A program made the position numbers and the translations under genes. From Dermacentor variabilis (lineage: Eukaryota; Arthropoda; Arachnida; Ixodida; Ixodidae), in contig NC_134570.1 in NCBI RefSeq assembly GCF_050947875.1, positions 240,056,584-240,120,583 on the forward strand: DNA of 64,000 nucleotides, given 5' to 3'. Below the pieces are notes generated by a model. That model did no database searches, was not told the DNA's origin, and saw nothing but the letters and a program-made list of their open reading frames with translations. The first letter of the stretch is position 1. Each line of letters starts with the position of its first letter. This document shows positions 13,001-25,800 of this stretch, one piece after another.

Positions 13001-14755
13001 GTTTGATAATTGCTCTCTTATTCGCATTACTTGCCTGGACCAGATAACCAAAATAAACAATGCCATCACATGAATGTGTGCTTGCATGCAAGCTGCCAAC
13101 AGTAGCTGTCATTTTCGCATTGATTGTTGCTGTTTCACCAAGAGTGGCGACGGCTTGACTGCGCTTTGACGTGCAGACTGCTAATGGTACCTTTTAAGCG
13201 AGCCCTCGACTACTCATATTAATAGCTACCCGAATGAGTATTTTGGGCGTAACTGAGCTAATGATGTTTGATAATTGTTCTCCTATTCGCATTACTTGCA
13301 TGGGCCAGGTAACCGAAATAAACAATGCCACCACATGAATGTGTGTTTGCACGCAAGCTGCCAACAGTGGCTGTCATTTTCGCATTGATTGTTGCTGTTT
13401 CACCAACAGTGGCGACGGCTTGACTGCGCTTTGACGTGCAGACTGCTAATGGTGCCTTTGAAGCAAGCCCTCGACTACTGCTACTATTAGCTACCCGAAT
13501 GAGTATTTTGGGCCTATCTAAGCTAGTGATGTTTGATAATTGTACTCTTATTCGCATTACTTGCCTGGGCCCGGTAACCAAAATAAAAAATGCCACCATA
13601 TGAATGTGTGTTTGATTGCAAGCTGCCAACAGTGGCTGTCATTTTCGCGTTGGTAGCTGCCGTTTCACCAACTGTGGCGACGGCTTGACTGCGCTTTGAC
13701 GTGCAGACTGCTAATGGTACCTTTCAAGTGAGACCTCGACTACTGATATTAATGGCTTCACGCATGAGTATTCTGGGCCTAACTAAGCTAATGATGTTTG
13801 ATAATTGCTCTCATATTGGCATTACTTGCCTGGACCAGATAACCAAAATAAACAATGCCATCACATGAATGTGTGCTTGCATGCAAGCTGCCAACAGTAG
13901 CTGTCATTTTCGTCTTGATTGTTGCTGTTTCACCAAGAGTGGCGACGGCTGACTGCGCTTTTACGTGCAGCCTGCTAATGGTACCTTTTAAGCGAGCCCT
14001 CGACTACTGCTATTAATAGCTACCCCAATGAGTATTTTGGGCCTAACTAAGCTAATGATGTTTGATAATTGTACTCTTATTCTCATTACTTGCCTGGGCC
14101 CGGTTACCAAAATAAAGAATGCCACCATATGAATGTGCGTTTGATTGGAAGCTGCCAACAGTGGCTGTCATTTTCGCGTTGATTGCTGCCGTTTCACCAA
14201 CTGTGGCGACGGCTTGACTGCACTTTGACGTGCAGACTGCTAATCGTACCTTTCAAGTGAGCCCTCGACTACTCATAATAATAGCTACCCGAATGAGTAT
14301 TTTGGGCGTAACTAAGCTAATGATGTTTGATAATTGTTCTCTTTTTCGCATTACTTGCCTGGGCCAGGTAACCGAAATAAACAATGCTACCACATGAATG
14401 TGTGTTTGCACGCAAGCTGCCAACAGTGGCTGTCATTTTCGCATTGATTGTTGCTGTTTCACCAACAGTGGCGACGGCTTGACTGCACTTTGACGTGCAG
14501 ACTGCTAATCGTACCTTTCAAGTGAGCCCTCGACTACTCATAATAATAGCTACCCGAATGAGTATTTTGGGCGTAACTAAGCTAACGATGTTTGATAATT
14601 GTTCTCTTATTCGCATTACTTGCCTGGGCCAGGTAACCGAAATAAACAATGCCACCATATGAATGTGTGTTGGCACGCAAGCTGCCAACTGTGGCTGTCA
14701 TTTTCGCATTGATTGTTGCTGTTTCACCAACAGTGGCGACGGCTTGAGTGCGCTT
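10096..14755. repeat. Satellite, irregular monomers, rearranged copy of 3236-5330
   Basis: These are monomers of the same family without a short higher-order period. The 10856-11286 part equals 3235-3665, including the 274-bp monomer. About 12030-12825 resembles 3665-4460, and 13620-14490 resembles 4460-5330. Between matched pieces the alignment shifts by 744 and 795 bp, which are three monomers each (one of them the 215-bp type at 11627-11841). No gene is seen. Confidence 0.88.
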
Positions 14756-16854
14756 TGACGTGCAGACTGCTAATGGAACCTTTCAAGCGAGCCCTCGACT
14801 ACTGATATTAATATCTACCCGAATGAGTATTTTGGGCCTAACTAAGGTAATGATGTTTGATAATTGTTCTCCTATTCGTTCTCCTATGTGTTCTCTTCGT
14901 TTGCAGTGGCTGTCATTTTCGCGTTGATTGCTGCTGTTTCACCAACAGTGGCGACGGCTTGACTGCGCTTTGACGTGCAGACTGCTAATGGTACCTTTAC
15001 AGCGAGCCCTCGACTACTGATATTAATAGCTACCCGAATGTGTATTTTGGGCCTAACTAAGGTAATGATGTTTGATGATTGTTCTCTTATTCGCATTACT
15101 TGCGTGTACCAGGTAACCAAAATAAACAATGCCGTCACATGAATGTGTGTATGCACGCAAGATGCCAACAGTGGCTGTCATTTTCGCATTGATTGTTGCT
15201 GATTCAGCAACTGTGGCGACGGATGGACTGCGCTTTGACGTGCAGACTTCTAATGGTACCTTTCAAGCGAGCCCTTGACTACTGATATTAATAGCTACCC
15301 GAATGAGTATTTTGGGCCTAACTAAGCTAATGATGTTTGTTGATTGTTCTCTTGTTCGCATTACTTGCCTGGGCCAGGTAACCAAAATAAAAAATGCCAC
15401 CACATGAATGTGTGTTTGCACGCAAGCTGCCAACAGTAGCTGTCATTTTCGCATTGATTGTTGCTGTTTCAGCAAGAGTGGCGACGGCTTGAGTGCGCTT
15501 TGACGTGCAGAAAGGTAATGGTGCCTTTTCAGCGAGCCCTCGACAACTGCTATTAATACCTACCCCAATGAGTATTTTGGGCCTAACTAAGGTAATGATG
15601 TTTGATAATTGTTCTCTTATTCGCATTACTTGCCTGGGCCCGGTAACCAAAATAAAATATGCCACCATATGAGTGTGTGTTTGATTGCAAGCTGCCAACA
15701 GTGGCTGTCATTTTCGCGTTGGTAGCTGCCGTTTCACCAACTGTGGCGACGGCTTGACTGCGCTTTGACGTGCAGACTGCTAATGGTACCATTCAAGCAA
15801 GACCTCGACTACTGATATTAATGGCTACCCGCATGAGTATTCTGGGCCTAACTAAGGTAATGATGTTTGATCATTGCTCTCTTATTGGCATTACTTTCCT
15901 GGACCAGATAACCAAAATAAACAATGCCCTCACATGAATGTGTGCTTGCATGCAAGCTGCCAACAGTAGCAGTCATTTTCGCATTCATTGTTGCTGTTTC
16001 ACCAAGTGTGGCGACGGCTTGACTGCGCTTTGACGTGCAGACTGCTAATGGTACCTTTTAAGCGAGCCCTCGACTACTGCTATTAATAGCTACCCCAATA
16101 AGTATTTTGGCCTAACTAAGCTAATGATGTTTGATAATTGTACTCTTATTCTCTTTAATTGCCTGGGCCCGGTAACCAAAATAAAGAATGCCACCATATG
16201 AATGTGCGTTTGATTGCAAGCTGCCAACAGTGGCTGTCATTTTCGCGTTGATTGCTGCCGTTTCACCAACTGCGGCGACGGCTTGACTGCGCTTTGACGT
16301 GCAGACTGTTAATCGTACCTTTCAAGCGAGCCCTCGACTACTCATATTAATAGCTACCCGAATGAGTATTTTGGGCGTAACTAAGCTAATGATGTTTGAT
16401 AATTGTTCTCTTATTCGCATTACTTGCCTGGGCCAGGTAACCGAAATAAACAATGCCACCACATGAATGTGTGTTTGCACGCAAGCTGCCAACAGTGGCT
16501 GTCATTTTCGCATTGATTGTTGCTGTTTCACCAACAGTGGCGACGGCTTGACTGCGCTTTGACGTGCAGACTGCTAATGGTGCCTTTCAAGCAAGCCCTC
16601 GACTACTGCTACTATTAGCTACCAGAATGAGTATTTTGGGCCTAACTAAGCTAATGATGTTTGATAATTGTACTCTTATTCGCATTACTTGCCTGGGCCC
16701 GGTAACCAAAATAAAAAATGCCACCATATGAATGTGTGTTTGATTGCAAGCTGCCAACAGTGGCTGTCATTTTCGCGTTGGTAGCTGCCGTTTCACCAAC
16801 TGTGGCGACGGCTTGACTTCGCTTTGACGTCGAGACTGCTAATGGTACCTTTCA
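14756..16854. repeat. Satellite, irregular monomers upstream of the main higher-order block
   Basis: The section starts with a 215-bp monomer at 14756-14970. That lies exactly 2865 bp before the 215-bp monomer at 17621, so it is already in the spacing of the 11-mer repeat. The monomer sequences in between differ from those of the homogenised block until about 16855. It may be a diverged edge copy or the ancestor of the block. No gene is seen. Confidence 0.85.
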
Positions 16855-19800
16855 AGCGAGACCTCGACTACTGATATTAATGGCTTCCCGCATGAGTATT
16901 CTGGGCATAACTAAGCTAATGATGTTTGATAATTGCTCTCATATGGGCATTACTTTCCTGGACCAGATAACCAAAATAAACAATGCCATCACACGAATGT
17001 GTGCTTGCATGCAAGCTGCCAACAGTAGCTGTCATTTTCGCGTTGATTGCTGCCGTTTCACCAACTGTGGCGACGGCTTGACTGCGCTTTGACGTGCAGA
17101 CTGCTAATCGTACCTTTCAAGTAAGCCCTCGACTACTCATATTAATAGCTACCCGAATGAGTATTTTGGGTGTAACTTAGCTAGTGATGTTTTATAATTG
17201 TTCTCTTATTCGCATTACTCGCCTGGGCCAGGTAACCGAAATAAACAATGCCACCACATGAATGTGTGTTTGCACGCAAGCTGCACAACAGTGGCTGTCA
17301 TTTTCGCATTGATTGTTGCTGTTTCACCAACAGTGGCGACGGCTTGACTGCGCTTTGACGTGCAAACTGTTAATGGTGCCTTTCAAGCAAGCCCTCGACT
17401 ACTGCTTCTATTAGCTACCCGAATGAGTATTTTGGGCCTAAGTTAGGTAATGATGTTTGATAATTGTTCACTTATTCGTATTAATTGCCTGGGCCAGGTA
17501 ACCGAAATAAACAATGCCACCATATGAATGTGTGTTGGCACGCAGGCTGCCAACTGTGGCTGTCATTTTCGCATTGATTGTTGCTGTTTCACCAACAGTG
17601 GCGACGGCTTGAGTGCGCTTTCACGTGCAGACTGCTAATGGAACCTTTCAAGCGAGCCCTCGACTACTGATATTAATAGCTACCCGAATGAGTATTTTGG
17701 GCCTAACTAAGCTAATGATGTTTGATAATTGTTCTCCTATTCGTTCTCTTATGTGTTCTCTTCGTTTGCAGTGGCTGTCATTTTCGCGTTGATTGCTGCT
17801 GTTTCACCAACCGTGGCGACGGCTTGACTGCGCTTTGACGTGCAGACTGCTAATGGTAAATTTACAGCGAGCGCTCGACTACGGATATTAATAGCTACCC
17901 GAATGAGTATTTTGGGCCTAACTAAGCTTATGATGTTTCTTAATTGTTCTCTTGTTCGCATAACTTGCCTGGGCCAGGTAACCGAAATAAACAATGCCAC
18001 CCTATGAATGTGTGTTTGCACGCAAGCTGCCAACAGTGGCTGTCATTTTCGCATTGATTGTTGCTGTTTCAGCAACTGTGGCGACGGCTGGACTGAGGTT
18101 TGACGTGCAGACTGCTAATGGTACCTTTCAAGCGAGCCCTTGACTACGGATATTAATAGCTACCCGAATGAGTATTTTGGGCCTAACTAAGCTAATGATG
18201 TTTGTTAATTGTTCTCTTGTTCGCATTACTTGCCTGGGCCACGTAACCGAAATAAACAATGCCACCACATGAATGTGTGTTTGCACGCAAGCTGCCGAGA
18301 GTGGCTGTCATTTTCGCATTGATTGTTGTTGTTTGACCAACAGTGGTGACGGCTTAACTGCGCTTTGACGTGCAGACTGCTAATGGTACCTTTCAAGCGA
18401 GCTCTCGACTACTGCTATTAATAGCTATCCGAATGAGTATTTGGGACCTAACTAAGCTAATGATGTTTGATAATTGTACTCTTATTCGCATTAGTTTCCT
18501 GGGCGCGGTAGCCAAAATAAAGAATGCCACCATATGAATGTGTGTTTGCTTCCAAGCAGCCAACAGTGGCTGTAATTTTCGCGTTGATTGCTGCTGCTTG
18601 ACCAACAGTTGCGTCGTCTTGACAGTGCTTTAAAGTGGAGACTGCTAATGGTACCTTTCAAGCGAGCCCTCGACTACTGATATTATTAGCAACCCGAATG
18701 AGTAGTCTGGGCCTAACTAAGCTTATGATGTTTGATAATTGTTTTCTTATTCACATTACTTGCCTGGACCAGGTAACCAAAATAAACAATGCCTTCACAT
18801 CAATGTGTGCTTGCACGCAAGCTGCCAACAATGGCTGTCATTTTCGCATTGATTGTTGCAGTTTCACCTACAGTGGCGACGGCTTGACTGCGCTTTGACG
18901 TGCAGACTGCTAATGGTACCTTTCAAGCGAGCCCTCGACTACTGCTATTAATAGCTACCCGAATGAGTATTTTGAGCCTAGCTAAGCTAATGATGTTTGA
19001 TAATTGTTCTCTTATTCGCATTACTTGCCTGGACCAGGTAATCAAAATAAACAATGCCACCACGTGAATGTGTGTTTGCACGCAAGCTGCCAACTTTGGC
19101 TGTCATTATCGCGTTTATTGCAGCTGTTTCACCAATAGTGGCGACGGCTTGACTGCGCTTTGATGTGCAGACTGCTAATGGTACCTTTCAAGCGAGCCCT
19201 CGACTACTGATATTAATAGCTACCCGAATGAGTATTCTGGGCCTAATTAAGCTAATGATGTTTGATAATTGTACTCTTATTCGCATTAGTTGCCTGGGCC
19301 CGGTAACCAAAATAAAAAATGCCACCATATGAATGTGTGTTTGATTGCAAGCTGCCAACAGTGGCTGTCATTTTCGCGTTGGTAGCTGCCGTTTCACCAA
19401 CTGTGGCGACGGCTTGACTACGCTTTGACGTGCAGACTGCTAATGGTACCTTTCAAGCGAGACCTCGACTACTGATATTAATGGCTACCCGCATGAGTAT
19501 TCTGGGCCTAACTAAGCTAATGATGTTTGATAATTGTTCTCTTATTGGCATTACTTGCCTGGACCAGATAACCAAAATAAACAATGCCATCACATGAATG
19601 TGTGCTTGCATGCAAGCTGCCAACAGTAGCTGTCATTTTCGCATTGATTGTTGCTGTTACACCAAGAGTGGCGAAGGCTTGACTGCGCATTGACGTGCAG
19701 ACTGCTAATGGTACCTTTTAAGCGAGACCTCGACTACTGATATTAATGGCTTCCCGCATGAGTATTCTGGGCATAACTAAGCTAATGATGTTTGATAATT

Positions 19801-22800
19801 GCTCTCATATTGGCATTACTTGCCTGGACCAGATAACCAAAATAAACAATGCCATCACATGAATGTGTGCTTGCATGCAAGCTGCCAACAGTAGCTGTCA
19901 TTTTCGCGTTGATTGCTGCCGTTTCACCAACTGTGGCGACGGCTTGACTGCGCTTTGACGTGCAGACTGCTAATCGTACCTTTCAAGTGAGCCCTCGACT
20001 ACTCATATTAATAGCTACCCGAATGAGTATTTTGGGCGTAACTTAGCTAGTGATGTTTTATAATTGTTCTCTTATTCGCATTACTCGCCTGGGCCAGGTA
20101 ACCGAAATAAACAATGCCACCACATGAATGTGTGTTTGCACGCAAGCTGCCAACAGTGGCTGTCATTTTCGCATTGATTGTTGCTGTTTCACCAACAGTG
20201 GCGACGGCTTGACTGCGCTTTGACGTGCAAACTGTTAATGGTGCCTTTCAAGCAAGCCCTCGACTACTGCTTCTATTAGCTACCCGAATGAGTATTTTGG
20301 GCCTAAGTTAGGTAATGATGTTTGATAATTGTTCACTTATTCGTATTACTTGCCTGGGCCAGGTAACCGAAATAAACAATGCCACCATATGAATGTGTGT
20401 TGGCACGCAGGCTGCCAACTGTGGCTGTCATTTTCGCATTGATTGTTGCTGTTTCACCAACAGTGGCGACGGCTTAACTGCGCTTTGACGTGCAGACTGC
20501 TAATGGTACCTTTCAAGCGAGCTCTCGACTACTGATATTAATAGCTACCCGAATGAGTATTTTGGGCCTAACTAAGCTAATGATGTTTGATAACTGTTCT
20601 CCTATTCGTTCTCTTATGTGTTCTCTTCGTTTGCAGTGGCTGTCATTTTCGCGTTGATTGCTGCTGTTTCACCAACCGTGGCGACGGCTTGACTGCGCTT
20701 TGACGTGCAGACTGCTAATGGTAAATTTACAGCGAGCGCTCGACTACGGATATTAATAGCTACCCGAATGAGTATTTTGGGCCTAACTAAGCTTATGATG
20801 TTTGTTAATTGTTCTCTTGTTCGCATAACTTGCCTGGGCCAGGTAACCGAAATAAACAATGCCACCCTATGAATGTGTGTTTGCACGCAAGCTGCCAACA
20901 GTGGCCGTCATTTTCGCATTGATTGTTGCTGTTTCAGCAACTGTGGCGACGGCTGGACTGAGGTTTGACGTGCAGACTGCTAATGGTACCTTTCAAGCGA
21001 GCCCTTGACTACGGATATTAATAGCTACCCGAATGAGTATTTTGGGCCTAACTAAGCTAATGATGTTTGTTAATTGTTCTCTTGTTCGCATTACTTGCCT
21101 GGGCCACGTAACCGAAATAAACAATGCCACCACATGAATGTGTGTTTGCACGCAAGCTGCCGAGAGTGGCTGTCATTTTCGCATTGATTGTTGTTGTTTG
21201 ACCAACAGTGGTGACGGCTTAACTGCGCTTTGACGTGCAGACTGCTAATGGTACCTTTCAAGCGAGCTCTCGACTACTGCTATTAATAGCTATCCGAATG
21301 AGTATTTGGGACCTAACTAAGCTAATGATGTTTGATAATTGTACTCTTATTCGCATTAGTTTCCTGGGCGCGGTAACCAAAATAAAGAATGCCACCATAT
21401 GAATGTGTGTTTGCTTCCAAGCAGCCAGCAGTGGCTGTAATTTTCGCGTTGATTGCTGCTGCTTGACCAACAGTTGCGACGGCTTGACAGTGCTTTAAAG
21501 TGGAGACTGCTAATGGTACCTTTCAAGCGAGCCCTCGACTACTGATATTATTAGCAACCCGAATGAGTAGTCTGGGCCTAACTAAGCTTATGATGTTTGA
21601 TAATTGTTTTCTTATTCACATTACTTGCCTGGACCAGGTAACCAAAATAAACAATGCCTTCACATCAATGTGTGCTTGCACGCAAGCTGCCAACAGTGGC
21701 TGTCATTTTCGCATTGATTGTTGCAGTTTCACCTACAGTGGCGACGGCTTGACTGCGCTTTGACGTGCAGACTGCTAATGGTACCTTTCAAGCGAGCCCT
21801 CGTCTACTGCTATTAATAGCTACCCGAATGAGTATTTTGAGCCTAGCTAAGCTAATGATGTTTGATAATTGTTCTCTTATTCGCATTACTTGCCTTGACC
21901 AGGTAATCAAAATAAACAATGCCACCACGTGAATGTGTGTTTGCACGCAAGCTCCCAACAGTGGCTGTCATTATCGCGTTTATTGCTGCTGTTTCACCAA
22001 TAGTGGCGACGGCTTGACTGCGCTTTGATGTGCAGACTGCTAATGGTACCTTTCAAGCGAGCCCTCGACTACTGATATTAATAGCTACCCGAATGAGTAT
22101 TCTGGGCCTAATTAGGCTAATGATGTTTGATAATTGTACTCTTATTCGCATTAGTTGCCTGGGCCCGGTAACCAAAATAAAAAATGCCGCCATATGAATG
22201 TGTGTTTGATTGCAAGCTGCCAACAGTGGCTGTCATTTTCGCGTTGGTAGCTGCCGTTTCACCAACTGTGGCGACGGCTTGACTACGCTTTGACGTGCAG
22301 ACTGCTAATGGTACCTTTCAAGCGAGACCTCGACTACTGATATTAATGGCTACCCGCATGAGTATTCTGGGCCTAACTAAGCTAATGATGTTTGATAATT
22401 GTTCTCTTATTGGCATTACTTGCCTGGACCAGATAACCAAAATAAACAATGCCATCACATGAATGTGTGCTTGCATGCAAGCTGCCAACAGTAGCTGTCA
22501 TTTTCGCATTGATTGTTGCTGTTACACCAAGAGTGGCGAAGGCTTGACTGCGCATTGACGTGCAGACTGCTAATGGTACCTTTTAAGCGAGACCTCGACT
22601 ACTGATATTAATGGCTTCCCGCATGAGTATTCTGGGCATAACTAAGCTAATGATGTTTGATAATTGCTCTCATATTGGCATTACTTGCCTGGACCAGATA
22701 ACCAAAATAAACAATGCCATCACATGAATGTGTGCTTGCATGCAAGCTGCCAACAGTAGCTGTCATTTTCGCGTTGATTGCTGCCGTTTCACCAACTGTG

Positions 22801-25800
22801 GCGACGGCTTGACTGCGCTTTGACGTGCAGACTGCTAATCGTACCTTTCAAGTGAGCCCTCGACTACTCATATTAATAGCTACCCGAATGAGTATTTTGG
22901 GCGTAACTTAGCTAGTGATGTTTTATAATTGTTCTCTTATTCGCATTACTCGCCTGGGCCAGGTAACCGAAATAAACAATGCCACCACATGAATGTGTGT
23001 TTGCACGCAAGCTGCCAACAGTGGCTGTCATTTTCGCATTGATTGTTGCTGTTTCACCAACAGTGGCGACGGCTTGACTGCGCTTTGACGTGCAAACTGT
23101 TAATGGTGCCTTTCAAGCAAGCCCTCGACTACTGCTTCTATTAGCTACCCGAATGAGTATTTTGGGCCTAAGTTAGGTAATGATGTTTGATAATTGTTCA
23201 CTTATTCGTATTACTTGCCTGGGCCAGGTAACCGAAATAAACAATGCCACCATATGAATGTGTGTTGGCACGCAGGCTGCCAACTGTGGCTGTCATTTTC
23301 GCATTGATTGTTGCTGTTTCACCAACAGTGGCGACGGCTTGAGTGCGCTTTCACGTGCAGACTGCTAATGGAACCTTTCAAGCGAGCCCTCGACTACTGA
23401 TATTAATAGCTACCCGAATGAGTATTTTGGGCCTAACTAAGCTAATGATGTTTGATAATTGTTCTCCTATTCGTTCTCTTATGTGTTCTCTTCGTTTGCA
23501 GTGGCTGTCATTTTCGCGTTGATTGCTGCTGTTTCACCAACCGTGGCGACGGCTTGACTGCGCTTTGACGTGCAGACTGCTAATGGTAAATTTACAGCGA
23601 GCGCTCGACTACGGATATTAATAGCTACCCGAATGAGTATTTTGGGCCTAACTAAGCTTATGATGTTTGTTAATTGTTCTCTTGTTCGCATAACTTGCCT
23701 GGGCCAGGTAACCGAAATAAACAATGCCACCCTATGAATGTGTGTTTGCACGCAAGCTGCCAACAGTGGCTGTCATTTTCGCATTGATTGTTGCTGTTTC
23801 AGCAACTGTGGCGACGGCTGGACTGAGGTTTGACGTGCAGACTGCTAATGGTACCTTTCAAGCGAGCCCTTGACTACGGATATTAATAGCTACCCGAATG
23901 AGTATTTTGGGCCTAACTAAGCTAATGATGTTTGTTAATTGTTCTCTTGTTCGCATTACTTGCCTGGGCCACGTAACCGAAATAAACAATGCCACCACAT
24001 GAATGTGTGTTTGCACGCAAGCTGCCGAGAGTGGCTGTCATTTTCGCATTGATTGTTGTTGTTTGACCAACAGTGGTGACGGCTTAACTGCGCTTTGACG
24101 TGCAGACTGCTAATGGTACCTTTCAAGCGAGCTCTCGACTACTGCTATTAATAGCTATCCGAATGAGTATTTGGGACCTAACTAAGCTAATGATGTTTGA
24201 TAATTGTACTCTTATTCGCATTAGTTTCCTGGTCGCGGTAACCAAAATAAAGAATGCCACCATATGAATGTGTGTTTGCTTCCAAGCAGCCAACAGTGGC
24301 TGTAATTTTCGCGTTGATTGCTGCTGCTTGACCAACAGTTGCGACGGCTTGACAGTGCTTTAAAGTGGAGACTGCTAATGGTACCTTTCAAGCGAGCCCT
24401 CGACTACTGATATTATTAGCAACCCGAATGAGTAGTCTGGGCCTAACTAAGCTTATGATGTTTGATAATTGTTTTCTTATTCACATTACTTGCCTGGACC
24501 AGGTAACCAAAATAAACAATGCCTTCACATCAATGTGTGCTTGCACGCAAGCTGCCAACAGTGGCTGTCATTTTCGCATTGATTGTTGCAGTTTCACCTA
24601 CAGTGGCGACGGCTTGACTGCGCTTTGACGTGCAGACTGCTAATGGTACCTTTCAAGCGAGCCCTCGTCTACTGCTATTAATAGCTACCCGAATGAGTAT
24701 TTTGAGCCTAGCTAAGCTAATGATGTTTGATAATTGTTCTCTTATTCGCATTACTTGCCTTGACCAGGTAATCAAAATAAACAATGCCACCACGTGAATG
24801 TGTGTTTGCACGCAAGCTCCCAACAGTGGCTGTCATTATCGCGTTTATTGCTGCTGTTTCACCAATAGTGGCGACGGCTTGACTGCGCTTTGATGTGCAG
24901 ACTGCTAATGGTACCTTTCAAGCGAGCCCTCGACTACTGATATTAATAGCTACCCGAATGAGTATTCTGGGCCTAATTAAGGTAATGATGTTTGATAATT
25001 GTACTCTTATTCGCATTAGTTGCCTGGGCCCGGTAACCAAAATAAAAAATGCCGCGATATGAATGTGTGTTTGATTGCAAGCTGCCAACAGTGGCTGTCA
25101 TTTTCGCGTTGGTAGCTGCCGTTTCACCAACTGTGGCGACGGCTTGACTACGCTTTGACGTGCAGACTGCTAATGGTACCTTTCAAGCGAGACCTCGACT
25201 ACTGATATTAATGGCTACCCGCATGAGTATTCTGGGCCTAACTAAGCTAATGATGTTTGATAATTGTTCTCTTATTGGCATTACTTGCCTGGACCAGATA
25301 ACCAAAATAAACAATGCCATCACATGAATGTGTGCTTGCATGCAAGCTGCCAACAGTAGCTGTCATTTTCGCATTGATTGTTGCTGTTACACCAAGAGTG
25401 GCGAAGTCTTGACTGCGCATTGACGTGCAGACTGCTAATGGTACCTTTTAAGCGAGACCTCGACTACTGATATTAATGGCTTCCCGCATGAGTATTCTGG
25501 GCATAACTAAGCTAATGATGTTTGATAATTGCTCTCATATTGGCATTACTTGCCTGGACCAGATAACCAAAATAAACAATGCCATCACATGAATGTGTGC
25601 TTGCATGCAAGCTGCCAACAGTAGCTGTCATTTTCGCGTTGATTGCTGCCGTTTCACCAACTGTGGCGACGGCTTGACTGCGCTTTGACGTGCAGACTGC
25701 TAATCGTACCTTTCAAGTGAGCCCTCGACTACTCATATTAATAGCTACCCGAATGAGTATTTTGGGCGTAACATAGCTAGTGATGTTTTATAATTGTTCT

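Noticed and set aside
18635..18898. 87-aa plus-strand ORF repeated every 2865 bp
   Set aside because: Perfect periodic recurrence reflects the 11-mer higher-order repeat. There are no domain, codon or start-context features of a gene.
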